Origin: GCA-016699445 sp964555055
Lineage (GTDB): Bacteria; UBA10199; JACPAL01; GCA-016699445
Length of the DNA stretch: 64,000 nucleotides
Assembly: GCA_964555055.1 (NCBI GenBank)
Contig: CAZKQW010000001.1
Coordinates: forward strand, 62,001-126,000
Reading direction: 5' to 3'
The notes beneath the pieces are model-generated. The model did not search any database. It was not told the origin of the DNA and worked only from the letters and a program-made list of their open reading frames with translations. Position numbers and translations under genes: made by a program. Below, piece by piece: positions 8,382 to 16,217 of this stretch (its first letter is position 1; each line of letters starts with the position of its first letter).

Positions 8382-9095
8382 TTAAAAAGCCTGCATCGAG
8401 AGGACGATGGGTTGGGAAATATTTTGAGAAGACGCTCTCAGATTGAGAATCGTTTTGATAAGGCCTGCATCGCTCCCACCGATGATGATTTGTCCGTCCG
8501 GCCGATTCGCACCGATGTCCGATCCATCGGCCATACTTCCGTTCTTCGTCACCCCGGAATTTCCGACGAGCGTCAGGCTATTTTGAGCGTCTAAAAGATC
8601 GACGCGGTAGCGGTCGTTGAAACCCTTCAAGCCCGCGCGAGCGTCGTCAAAAGAGACGTCCAGGTTCCCGCCTTCGACTCCCGCGTAACTATTCACATGG
8701 GCCTGAAAGTAAGGACGGCATAAAAGTCCGGTCATCTTGTAAGTGGGCGTCGGGGAGACCATCAATAGACGGCTTGGATGCCCCTCGCCCAACAGAAAGT
8801 TTTGTGAGAGAAGCTCTCCTCGATCGCCTTGGATGGGGTTGTCCAGGGAGACATTCACTTCAGGCGCACTCGCCCGACTCGCGACGGCATCGCTCCAGGA
8901 AATGTCATAGTGGATGTTGCTGGTCCAGGCTTGAACGGGAGCCGCTTGACACGTCGCGGCGACCCCAAAGGTACCTAGGGCATCCGCTAAAGCCTCACGA
9001 GAACCCCATTGTAATCTTTCCGAAATCCGTCCCCCTAAAAACAGGAGAATGCCTCCTAATGCCCAGTAAGCGATTATTTTAGAGGATAGATTCAT
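8382..9095 (-). CDS. Secreted fibre-subunit-like protein, paralog 2
   Basis: A 237-residue protein with an N-terminal export helix (residues ~6-22, KIIAYWALGGILLFLGG). It is paralogous to the neighbouring 7468-8175 product; shared landmarks are PTYKMTGLLC, the 'GNLDVSFDDARAGLKGFNDRYRVD' segment, PDGQIIIGGSDAG and the C-terminal strand. Like its sister it probably forms or decorates a surface structure. There is no ribosome site before the ATG. A sigma-28-like element ends about 9 bases upstream, so the transcript may be leaderless. The two paralogs thus carry different promoter types. Confidence 0.7.
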   Translation of the reverse strand: MNLSSKIIAYWALGGILLFLGGRISERLQWGSREALADALGTFGVAATCQAAPVQAWTSNIHYDISWSDAVASRASAPEVNVSLDNPIQGDRGELLSQNFLLGEGHPSRLLMVSPTPTYKMTGLLCRPYFQAHVNSYAGVEGGNLDVSFDDARAGLKGFNDRYRVDLLDAQNSLTLVGNSGVTKNGSMADGSDIGANRPDGQIIIGGSDAGLIKTILNLRASSQNISQPIVLSMQAF

Positions 9096-9104
9096 TCAAA
9101 TACC

Positions 9105-9132
9105 AGAACGGCATACGATCCGCAAAACTTTA
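9105..9132 (-). promoter_or_regulatory. Possible sigma-28-like promoter for 8382-9095
   Basis: On the minus strand TAAAGTTT (9125-9132, a perfect sigma-28 -35) is followed after 12 bases by GCCGTTCT (9105-9112). The -10 matches only its GCCG half, so the call is tentative. Confidence 0.35.
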
Positions 9133-9138
9133 GGGCAA

Positions 9139-9579
9139 TCAGGGGCGCTTTATAAGGCTGTCTCGTATTGTATTTAAATGCTTTTCAATCATAGCACTAT
9201 CCACTTCGCCAAGGATAATACCCATTCTTCCAGCGACAAAATCTTTCTGAATCTGCACGGGTAACATACTCAGACCAAAAACAGAAAATGCCGCGGCCTC
9301 TATACAGCTGTTTTGATAAGCTTGCTTTAAGTCATCCAGCTTAAAACGTTCTGGATAAAAAAGGCTCAAATCCTGCGGTCTCCGATCCCATCCCAATCTA
9401 TCTTGGAGCAGCGCTAAAAATGTACCTAGGGCACTAAAGTCATTTTGGCTAAAAGCCCGAGTGTCAATGGGTTGATTCCTATTTCCACGATCCTGAACTT
9501 CAATATCATATTTCACCGCCAAATTACGAATACAGAGGGCCAAGACGTCGGTATTTATAGTGAGGTTTTGTAGGCTCAT
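9139..9579 (-). CDS. Orphan protein, 146 residues
   Basis: No signal peptide, membrane helix or known motif is visible. The protein looks soluble and largely helical (for example LGTFLALLQDRLGWDRR and EKHLNTIRDSLIKRP). It starts one base after the stop of the 451-residue gene upstream, so the two are an operon and probably act together. Base composition is more AT-rich than the neighbouring mfd or uvrA genes. The function is unknown. Confidence 0.6.
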   Translation of the reverse strand: MSLQNLTINTDVLALCIRNLAVKYDIEVQDRGNRNQPIDTRAFSQNDFSALGTFLALLQDRLGWDRRPQDLSLFYPERFKLDDLKQAYQNSCIEAAAFSVFGLSMLPVQIQKDFVAGRMGIILGEVDSAMIEKHLNTIRDSLIKRP

Positions 9580-9580
9580 G

Positions 9581-10936
9581 TTATGATATTTTTAAAGTGA
9601 AAATATCATCGGAGCTTTCCTCTAAGGTAAAGCCGAAATGAGACGCGATGCGCGCGACATTGGGAACTAAGTTGTTCCTGATGAAGGCTTTTCTTCCCGC
9701 ACGAGCGGGTACAGGTGACCCTGATTCGCTAAGCTCAGCGCTTAAAAGTTCGCACATTGTCGCAAGAATTTGAAATCGGTAGGCTTGTCGCGCCTCTGGA
9801 GTCAGTGCCGCATAGTTTTCCACGCATTCAGGGAAACGATCACGTATTATTTCACGCACTTCCCTGGATCGTCTACGTTCGTCACTAATAGGCTCTATTT
9901 CCTTATCGAAAATAAGGTTATTGAACCATAATAAATCAACGATCGCCGCCACTTCATCTATGTCAGTGGGTTGGAGGTTGGGATTGTCCGTTGAGTCTAG
10001 AGCTAGCCGTCTCGTCTCCGCATCTAAAACCAGCCTCGCTTGGGTATTGAGGACATTTAACTGAGATTTTAAAACATCTTCATAAGGAAGGGATATAACA
10101 TCCATCAATGTCGAAGATGTCGGAGATCCGGGTAATCGTACTTCTCTGACTTCTCCAGCGTGTACGTTTCGAAACACCTCATGCATTCTAGACGTTTCTG
10201 GTACGTCTTTATGCGGCACAAAATCTAAAGGCACGCGGTAAAATTCCCTTGGAAAACTCTCTCTCACGACGCGAAAGCCTAAATGAGCGTCACGGGTGTC
10301 TCCTGAAAGTGTTTTATCTTCAAATCTTTTAGAAGCAGCATCAAACAAATAACAGCCTTCAGCTGCTAGCACTAAGTCGCATATCGGCAGAGAACCAGCC
10401 CCGGGAGATTCAGGATCCATAAGGGTTTGGGAGGCAATGACGAGAACTCCATCGTTTAGGGCAGCCAACATATCACCTTTAGAGGGAAGCCTCAGTCCGT
10501 GAGACCAGGTAAACTCTAGCGCATGCGCGGAAGTCACTCCCGTGACAGGCTCATCATCCGGAGTTGTTGTATCGCCATTCGGGAATCTGACAACTTGAAC
10601 GACCGCGTGCGCTTCGGAAAAGACACACAGGCCTTTCAGCATCCCTTCTCGAGTCATGCATTGAGAGAATCGATCCGCTAGACTTTCATCTCCCTCGTCT
10701 ACAAGTTGTTTTTGCAGTTTACCGTTATCGCAATCCTCTAGAGAGAACCTTCGCACCCTTACCACTTTACCTCGATCTAAGGTTAAAACAGCAAAAGGAT
10801 TACCATCTGCGTATTGGTCCGCATGAGCATTATATTGTTTGGTAGTGATCATGGGACTGATTTCCGCACCTTTACCGCCTCCTTCATCTTTTATAGGGGC
10901 GAAAGAAATGCCTAGAGCTTGTAAAGAAAGAACCAT
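9581..10936 (-). CDS. Orphan protein, 451 residues
   Basis: A soluble protein without signal peptide. It appears to have an N-terminal beta-rich half with many short acidic loops (residues ~30-260) and a helical C-terminal half (residues ~280-430, e.g. IVDLLWFNNLIFDKE and REVREIIRDRFPECV). A strong ribosome site (AAGGAG) precedes the ATG, and a sigma-28-like promoter lies 34 bases upstream. It is first in a two-gene operon. No family is recognised. The combination of no export signal, a mixed fold and a shared promoter type with other orphan genes would fit an effector or a cytoplasmic lineage-specific protein, but this is not shown by the sequence. Confidence 0.65.
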   Translation of the reverse strand: MVLSLQALGISFAPIKDEGGGKGAEISPMITTKQYNAHADQYADGNPFAVLTLDRGKVVRVRRFSLEDCDNGKLQKQLVDEGDESLADRFSQCMTREGMLKGLCVFSEAHAVVQVVRFPNGDTTTPDDEPVTGVTSAHALEFTWSHGLRLPSKGDMLAALNDGVLVIASQTLMDPESPGAGSLPICDLVLAAEGCYLFDAASKRFEDKTLSGDTRDAHLGFRVVRESFPREFYRVPLDFVPHKDVPETSRMHEVFRNVHAGEVREVRLPGSPTSSTLMDVISLPYEDVLKSQLNVLNTQARLVLDAETRRLALDSTDNPNLQPTDIDEVAAIVDLLWFNNLIFDKEIEPISDERRRSREVREIIRDRFPECVENYAALTPEARQAYRFQILATMCELLSAELSESGSPVPARAGRKAFIRNNLVPNVARIASHFGFTLEESSDDIFTLKIS

Positions 10937-10969
10937 GAAATCTCCTTGTCCGTTGCTAAGTTCATGAAC

Positions 10970-10996
10970 TTATCGGTGACGATGAAAAAAAGTTGT
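10970..10996 (-). promoter_or_regulatory. Sigma-28-like promoter for 9581-10936
   Basis: On the minus strand ACAACTTT (10989-10996), 11 bases, then ACCGATAA (10970-10977), against the FliA consensus TAAAGTTT-N11-GCCGATAA. The predicted leader is about 25-30 bases and includes the ribosome site. Confidence 0.55.
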
Positions 10997-11002
10997 CAAA
11001 AT

Positions 11003-11041
11003 TGTCATGATTTTATGATTTTTGGATCACCGGGCGTAATC
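11003..11041 (-). repeat. Remnant copy of the 3' end of the 906-residue gene
   Basis: This non-coding stretch, just behind the stop of 11044-11796, matches bases 11965-12000 nearly base for base: TTTGGATCAC(C)CGGGCGTAAT with a one-base indel, and a similar CATGAT..TTA..T flank. At 11965-12000 the same bases encode the last residues and stop of the large orphan gene. It looks like the remnant of a tandem duplication or recombination. Confidence 0.6.
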
Positions 11042-11043
11042 GA

Positions 11044-11796
11044 TCATTGTGTCTGTCGGAGGTAATGAGCATTAGCTGTTAAGATTTCCGGAATGGAATA
11101 TTGTCGATGAGGATCCCTGTATAAGACCATCCAAGCGTCGCGCGCCCCTCGATGAGAAACCGGACGAAAGTTTTGTTGTTGATAATAGGCATAACCACGG
11201 GTCACGGCAGCATCACGCACTTGGACTACGCATACATGACGTTCCGACTCAGGACAGGCAGGAAACGCCGTACTATCCGCATGACCCTCTCTGTAGATTC
11301 CGCGTTCGGCAGGCGTATGGTAATCGATCACCGTAAAAGTACGACCTCCTGGCAAAGGGATTTGACGAGAGACAGAAACCCCTAAGATCACGTCACGCAC
11401 TTTATCGATAAACACTTCCCACCGATAAGTGCCTGGCAGACGCCTAAAGTGATATTGGATGGTTTCCAGAGTCTCTATCCTGCCTTCATAGGTGCGCGCT
11501 GTGTCCGATGAGTTGGCAAGGTTCGCTAGAAAATAGTGGGCCCGTCCTAGGCAAGGATCATTTGCGTCCGTGATGTTATATGTCTGTACGCGTTCAGAAT
11601 TCCCTCCATTAAAACGGAATAAGCACACAGGAGGCTGTCTATATTCGTCGCCCGGGCCCCTAATCGATGGGGGCTGAGGAGGCGCCGGCACCGTGCCGGA
11701 AGCAGAACGCGCATGAAAGCAGGCTGGTGAGCCAGCCCCTAAAAGGCTTGCTAAAGCTAGGGCCGGACCCATGTTAGGAGAGAATCGAACGTTCAT
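11044..11796 (-). CDS. Secreted orphan protein, about 250 residues
   Basis: I choose ATG 11796 rather than the in-frame ATG at 11901. 11796 has a ribosome site (GGAG seven bases upstream) and begins a signal peptide (MNVRFSPNMGPALALASLLGAG), while the longer start would overlap the promoter at 11846. The signal is followed by a cysteine and a Pro-rich linker (TVPAPPQPPSIRGPG), then a globular part with four cysteines (VCLFRF, NDPCLGRA, AFPACPESERHVCVV), which suggests disulphides and a periplasmic or extracellular site. 'GRIETLETIQYHFRRLPGTYRWEVFID' is the best ordered region. No family is recognised. Confidence 0.6.
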   Translation of the reverse strand: MNVRFSPNMGPALALASLLGAGSPACFHARSASGTVPAPPQPPSIRGPGDEYRQPPVCLFRFNGGNSERVQTYNITDANDPCLGRAHYFLANLANSSDTARTYEGRIETLETIQYHFRRLPGTYRWEVFIDKVRDVILGVSVSRQIPLPGGRTFTVIDYHTPAERGIYREGHADSTAFPACPESERHVCVVQVRDAAVTRGYAYYQQQNFRPVSHRGARDAWMVLYRDPHRQYSIPEILTANAHYLRQTQ

Positions 11797-11845
11797 AAAA
11801 AAACTCCATCGAGAATAAAACCTCCCTTTATCGAGGGTTATTCCG

Positions 11846-11872
11846 TTATCGGCAGAAATCATTTTTTGTTGC
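11846..11872 (-). promoter_or_regulatory. Sigma-28-like promoter for 11044-11796
   Basis: On the minus strand GCAACAAA (11865-11872), 11 bases, then GCCGATAA (11846-11853), a perfect FliA-type -10. The -35 half is weak except for the AAC core seen in the sister sites. Confidence 0.5.
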
Positions 11873-11959
11873 GTCCTGCGCTTAAAAAACGATCGAATCA
11901 CGCTTCTTCCAGATTACTTCGCTGCTCAGTCGCCTGTCCTAGTTGTGATGAGCTAATAC

Positions 11960-12000
11960 AAATTGCATGATGTTACGTTATTTGGATCACCCGGGCGTAA
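11960..12000 (-). repeat. Original copy of the gene-end repeat (see 11003-11041)
   Basis: This covers the last codons of the 906-residue gene (encoding NYARVIQIT and stop) and about ten bases beyond. It is nearly identical to 11003-11041, which lies behind a different gene. Confidence 0.6.
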
Positions 12001-14693
12001 TTAATCACCTCATCTCGGGTTGTAAGAGTGCCATGAGCTCTAAGAGAACGGATGGTTTCCAAAGCCCGTCGGATGTTTACATTATCGAAATCGATCCGTT
12101 CGATGAGAATCACGCGAATTTCTCCCTCTAACGCCAGCTCCTCTCGGGTTTCCGCCCTCTTCTTCGCCCTTTCCAAAATCGGGCTCGCCAGACGCTCCAT
12201 CTCGATCTGAAAGGGACCCTCCTTAGATACGACCCTATCTCTCGCGCCGATATAATCGGTGGCCTGCGACGAGACATGAGCGAAAAGAGGCTCGATCAAG
12301 CGAGACAGTTGGCTAGGGGGAACCCCCTCTTCTTCAGCGTAGCGAGCGAGACGTTGCTTAATGAAATCCTTAATGACTACGGCGTTAAGAGGGTTTCTAA
12401 TTTTTGGGGACACCTCTTCATTCGAAAATACTGCGACGCCTTCCCTTGCACAAAATCGATTTACGTCCTCCAAGACCGAAATAAATTGGGGATGCTCTCT
12501 AATGGCATCGTCCGGCTTTTCGTTGCGGGACAATCTCCCTAGAAGTCGTCCCAGCTGTGTTTTGAGCCTCTCGCGCAACCCCCTCTTGCGCCCCACGGCC
12601 ATCATCGTCCGTACCCTCCATTCGGTCTGGGAAATCTCGTCCACCAAGACCGTCCCGAACTTTCCGTGTTTCGTCCTCCCGAAGATAAAGGATCTTCCTG
12701 CTACGTCGGCGGGCACGACGCAAAAGTCAGACGTCAGCACGCCAATCCCCACGTCATCCGAGGCTTGGCTTAACTTCGCATGAAAATCGTCCGCATTTCT
12801 CAGCTCATCGGCGGCATCCTCACCTCTTTGGGCGGAGCCGTGAATCCACCCCTCTCCGACATGCTCGACACTCCCTTGAAAACCGCGTCGCATGGTGATT
12901 TTTATCTTTAAGCCATTGGGGAGAGGTCTTTCCACGATCATATAAGGCATTGTGGCGCCCGCTCCATGTCCCACCAAATCAATACATACGGAAGGATTAA
13001 GAGCTTCCGAGATCCACAGTTCCAGATCCGTCAAGTTTACGAAACCTTTCGTCATGGCCTCGATGATTTTCTCCACCGTCAATCGCCCTTCCGCCAAAGC
13101 ATGGGCCAATCGAGGGTAACGCCCGCTTTCCACTTGGTTTTTCATCATATCGGCATCGTGATGGCTGAATAAATCCGGTCTAGGATTCATGCGGTATCGT
13201 GTAACTTCGCAAACAATTCCCAATGCCGTCGTGATCCGCTCACTTCCGATACTACTGAGCCGCATCGAAGAAACGGCGGGCCTCACAGAACTCAAAAGAT
13301 CTTTCCGGTCACCTTCAGCCATCGGGGTCAGTTCCGGAAAGAATTCTACTAGTAACTCTTCTCCAACGCTGAGAGCTTGAGCGACCGTTGTCACTTGACC
13401 TTCTCGGCAAAAAGCCATGACGCGTCGTTTGACTTCCGGAAACACTCGTTGCATTTTTTCTTCTCCATACCGGCTCCGGATCATGGAGGCTAATGCCACT
13501 CGGATTTCCCTAACGAGTGGAGATCTTTTTTCATTCTCATCTTGAAGGATCTCTGACTCCATAAGGGGCAGCTGGCCTTCCATCATGGCGAAAAAACGAT
13601 CCATGCTTTCCCGAAATGCGGCTTTAGCTTTCGTATGGCGCGGGTCCATGCCGTATTGATGGACGGCTACCGTATGACGCAGCAGTTTTAATAAAACGAG
13701 AGGTGGCACGCCCACCTTCAAAAGAGACGTCTTCATGTAACAAAACTCTTTTAAAAAATTTTTCGCCGTTCTTGAGGATACACCGCCCTTGGATCCAGTG
13801 ATGAAAGATATTGGTTTGAAGTGATGCTCGATCAAATAAGCCACCAGAAGCCGCTCCCGTTCGTTTAAAGGAGCCCCTTCATTAAGTCTCGTCATTAAAT
13901 GCACGAAACAAGAAGTCCGTGCGTCATAACCCGTAAAACCGATTTTTCCATTAGGAAGAATTTTTCGTGCGCCTTCCTCTACGGCCACCAACCGACCGTC
14001 TTCATCGGTTTCCTTACCATCATGTTTTCCGTAACATAGGAATAACAAGGCGAACCTCAGCACATTCCGAAATTCCGCAAAAAGTTCGGGGTCGGAGATC
14101 TCCATCATGGATATGTAATCTTCGCATTTCTGCAATAAATGGAACATCTCCTGTTGTATGGTCCTATCTCCATGATGCTCCGGGTCTTGCGTCACATAAC
14201 GATACCTCATCTCGGGCCAAAACACCTCGAGGAGATTCCTCGCTGACCCGATGCCGGGCTCATCATACAAAGCCTCCAAAAGCTGACCGAGATCCGGATG
14301 GGTCAAGAGAGGCGCTAAATAAGAGCGGTGGTCCGCACGCCCGGCGACGACATCGGGAGCCGCTGCTTTCAAAAGGTGAAGGGTTTCTTCAGGAGATTGA
14401 GGGAAAAATACCGTTTCATAAGGAAGAGGTTTGACACGCGCGGCGAAGTAATGAGCTGAGGAACCCACGGCCTGCCGAAAGGCAGTCCGCTGAACCCTAC
14501 TTCCTTCGATTACATTTGCCAGCTGATTTTGAGGGGAATCGGTTTTTTGAGGATTCGAAGGCAGTCTTGTCGGGAAAACTTCAATACGATACCCGTCCAC
14601 AAAAAATAAGCCGGGACGTGTCATGTCGATAGTATGGGCGGTAAGAGGCGATGAACCTCCATTTAAATTCATAGGATGAATCTTTATCGGCAT
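11973..14693 (-). CDS. Large orphan protein, about 900 residues
   Basis: A long soluble protein without signal peptide or membrane helices. The N-terminal ~60 residues are disordered-like. Residues ~120-480 look mostly helical, and residues ~560-700 look beta-rich with many Gly (LVGHGAGATMPYMIVERPLPNG, VEHVGEGWIHGSAQRGED, VGIGVLTSDFCVVPADVAG). This GHG/GEGW/SDFC pattern is faintly like a PP2C-type or other metal-dependent hydrolase sandwich, but the aspartate motif is not convincing. The C-terminus is helical. The first ATG (14693) overlaps a GCCGATAA promoter box and has no ribosome site; the next in-frame ATG (14672) may be the true start of a near-leaderless mRNA. Family unknown. Confidence 0.65.
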   Translation of the reverse strand: MPIKIHPMNLNGGSSPLTAHTIDMTRPGLFFVDGYRIEVFPTRLPSNPQKTDSPQNQLANVIEGSRVQRTAFRQAVGSSAHYFAARVKPLPYETVFFPQSPEETLHLLKAAAPDVVAGRADHRSYLAPLLTHPDLGQLLEALYDEPGIGSARNLLEVFWPEMRYRYVTQDPEHHGDRTIQQEMFHLLQKCEDYISMMEISDPELFAEFRNVLRFALLFLCYGKHDGKETDEDGRLVAVEEGARKILPNGKIGFTGYDARTSCFVHLMTRLNEGAPLNERERLLVAYLIEHHFKPISFITGSKGGVSSRTAKNFLKEFCYMKTSLLKVGVPPLVLLKLLRHTVAVHQYGMDPRHTKAKAAFRESMDRFFAMMEGQLPLMESEILQDENEKRSPLVREIRVALASMIRSRYGEEKMQRVFPEVKRRVMAFCREGQVTTVAQALSVGEELLVEFFPELTPMAEGDRKDLLSSVRPAVSSMRLSSIGSERITTALGIVCEVTRYRMNPRPDLFSHHDADMMKNQVESGRYPRLAHALAEGRLTVEKIIEAMTKGFVNLTDLELWISEALNPSVCIDLVGHGAGATMPYMIVERPLPNGLKIKITMRRGFQGSVEHVGEGWIHGSAQRGEDAADELRNADDFHAKLSQASDDVGIGVLTSDFCVVPADVAGRSFIFGRTKHGKFGTVLVDEISQTEWRVRTMMAVGRKRGLRERLKTQLGRLLGRLSRNEKPDDAIREHPQFISVLEDVNRFCAREGVAVFSNEEVSPKIRNPLNAVVIKDFIKQRLARYAEEEGVPPSQLSRLIEPLFAHVSSQATDYIGARDRVVSKEGPFQIEMERLASPILERAKKRAETREELALEGEIRVILIERIDFDNVNIRRALETIRSLRAHGTLTTRDEVINYARVIQIT

Positions 14694-14711
14694 TTTTTAG
14701 GAAATAGTTGT
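14684..14711 (-). promoter_or_regulatory. Sigma-28-like promoter overlapping the first ATG of the 906-residue gene
   Basis: On the minus strand ACAACTAT (14704-14711), 12 bases, then GCCGATAA (14684-14691). The -10 box includes the G of the ATG at 14693, which argues for translation from ATG 14672. Confidence 0.45.
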
Positions 14712-14753
14712 TAAGAGAATCAAAAAAAGAGGGGAAAACGATACGGCCAATTC

Positions 14754-16169
14754 CTATAAAAAATGTCTGGCAAGGTAATAAAAACCGATGACGGCGGCGA
14801 GGCCGATGATGCCGTAGGAAAAAGCAATGTACCATCGTGGGCGGCCTCGGAAGGATTGGGGATTGGATTTTTGGAGCCAAGGTAAAAGCAAAGGAAAACT
14901 CGGGTCCCCGCTCTCTTGGTTAGGAAATTTACCCCAAAGATTTTTCCTCTTGGAAGAGGACCCTTTTGCGGTGCGCGTGGATTCTGGCGATCGCGGATCG
15001 GTCGGGACCGAAGCATCAGGACGTTCCGAGACAATGCCCTTATCTTCCGCTCCGCCTTCGATGCGGCTCTCGGAAAACCGCGGAAAATCGAGGGTCTCGG
15101 CCATGAGTCGCTCCGTCCTGGCGTCGAGAGCGATGCCGGGCGTCGCACGGCGAGACCCTTCGCGTAAGGCGTTTTCCAAAACCTGCTCGGGAGACTGGTA
15201 GCTTTCGACGATCGCTCGATTCTGGTCGTTGACCGCTTGCGGGTCGGTCACGCGATGGGAGAGAGCCGTATAGGAGATTTCCGAGCCTAAAAATGCGATG
15301 AGTTCGCGTACGAGGGCCTCCGGCAATGCTTCTCCCGGGTTCATTCCCGTAAAGGCGGTAAAAAGGGAATTTTGCGCCTCGATGGATCCTCCAGTGGATG
15401 AGAGCGCGAGCCGGACTAATTTTTCCCAGGTGGGTTGTAAGCGTCCCGGAGCCGCCGGTAGCTTCAGATCCGCGATGAGGAGCGGCGCGCCTTGCCCTCC
15501 CTCCGCTTCGACGAGACCCCGGAAAATCACCGCTTGAAGGTCCGAGGCTTTAGCGGATTTTTTAGTTTCGAAAGGAGCAAGATGGGCGAAGAGAGCCTTC
15601 CATTCCTGGATCGCTTTTTTCAAAAATCTCTGAAGACCGGGCGGGAGTTTCTCCCCGAGAAGCGCCCCACCTTCGAAATGAGCCAAGAAAGATTTCTCAA
15701 AAGAACTCAAGTCTTGATTTCCAGCCGCCGAAGGGGACAGTCGGGCCTGCGGGCGCACGGATGGGGATGAAGACGTCTGCGCCTGGGAATGACCGGCATT
15801 TTCGGACTTTTCCGGAAGAGCCACCATCCGCCCTTCCCTCATCACCATCGTGCCCGGTCGACCGGACGGGGAGCGAGAGGCGGGATCGCTCGCTTGTCGG
15901 CCTTCGTGGCGTCTTTGCAAAAAACCGATTTCCGCCCCCCGATCGTTTCGATGCAACATGAGGGCGCTTAAAGCCCTCATCACACGATTCACGCTCTGAG
16001 TATCGTAGCGGTTTGAGTTTTGAAGAGGCTCGCCGTGCGCTTCTCGCGAAGAGGGCTGGGTAGGGATCGAAGCATCTCGGGAAGGGAAAGTGTCTTCAAA
16101 TGACGGATGGATCTCGGATGAAGACGGGAACGTACGATCCTTAATACCGCGAGGGTCACCAGAGTTCAT
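14754..16169 (-). CDS. Tail-anchored orphan protein, 471 residues
   Basis: There is no N-terminal signal. The first ~150 residues are polar, Ser/Pro/Arg-rich and probably disordered. Residues ~165-330 form a helical core (SSFEKSFLAHFEGGALLGE, LQRFLKKAIQEWKALFAHL). A second low-complexity region follows. A single hydrophobic helix ends the protein (residues ~448-468, FSYGIIGLAAVIGFYYLA) with only four residues after it: a tail anchor. Such topology exposes the whole protein to the cytoplasm, or to a host or prey membrane if secreted. It sits 48 bases downstream of the 729-residue gene and 60 bases upstream of the 906-residue gene on the same strand, so the three are a likely operon. No family is recognised. 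Confidence 0.6.
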   Translation of the reverse strand: MNSGDPRGIKDRTFPSSSEIHPSFEDTFPSRDASIPTQPSSREAHGEPLQNSNRYDTQSVNRVMRALSALMLHRNDRGAEIGFLQRRHEGRQASDPASRSPSGRPGTMVMREGRMVALPEKSENAGHSQAQTSSSPSVRPQARLSPSAAGNQDLSSFEKSFLAHFEGGALLGEKLPPGLQRFLKKAIQEWKALFAHLAPFETKKSAKASDLQAVIFRGLVEAEGGQGAPLLIADLKLPAAPGRLQPTWEKLVRLALSSTGGSIEAQNSLFTAFTGMNPGEALPEALVRELIAFLGSEISYTALSHRVTDPQAVNDQNRAIVESYQSPEQVLENALREGSRRATPGIALDARTERLMAETLDFPRFSESRIEGGAEDKGIVSERPDASVPTDPRSPESTRTAKGSSSKRKNLWGKFPNQESGDPSFPLLLPWLQKSNPQSFRGRPRWYIAFSYGIIGLAAVIGFYYLARHFL

Positions 16170-16217
16170 CTTTTAAGCGTATCAGAAGACGACGGCGAAT
16201 GCAGCGGTTTTTCTTTC

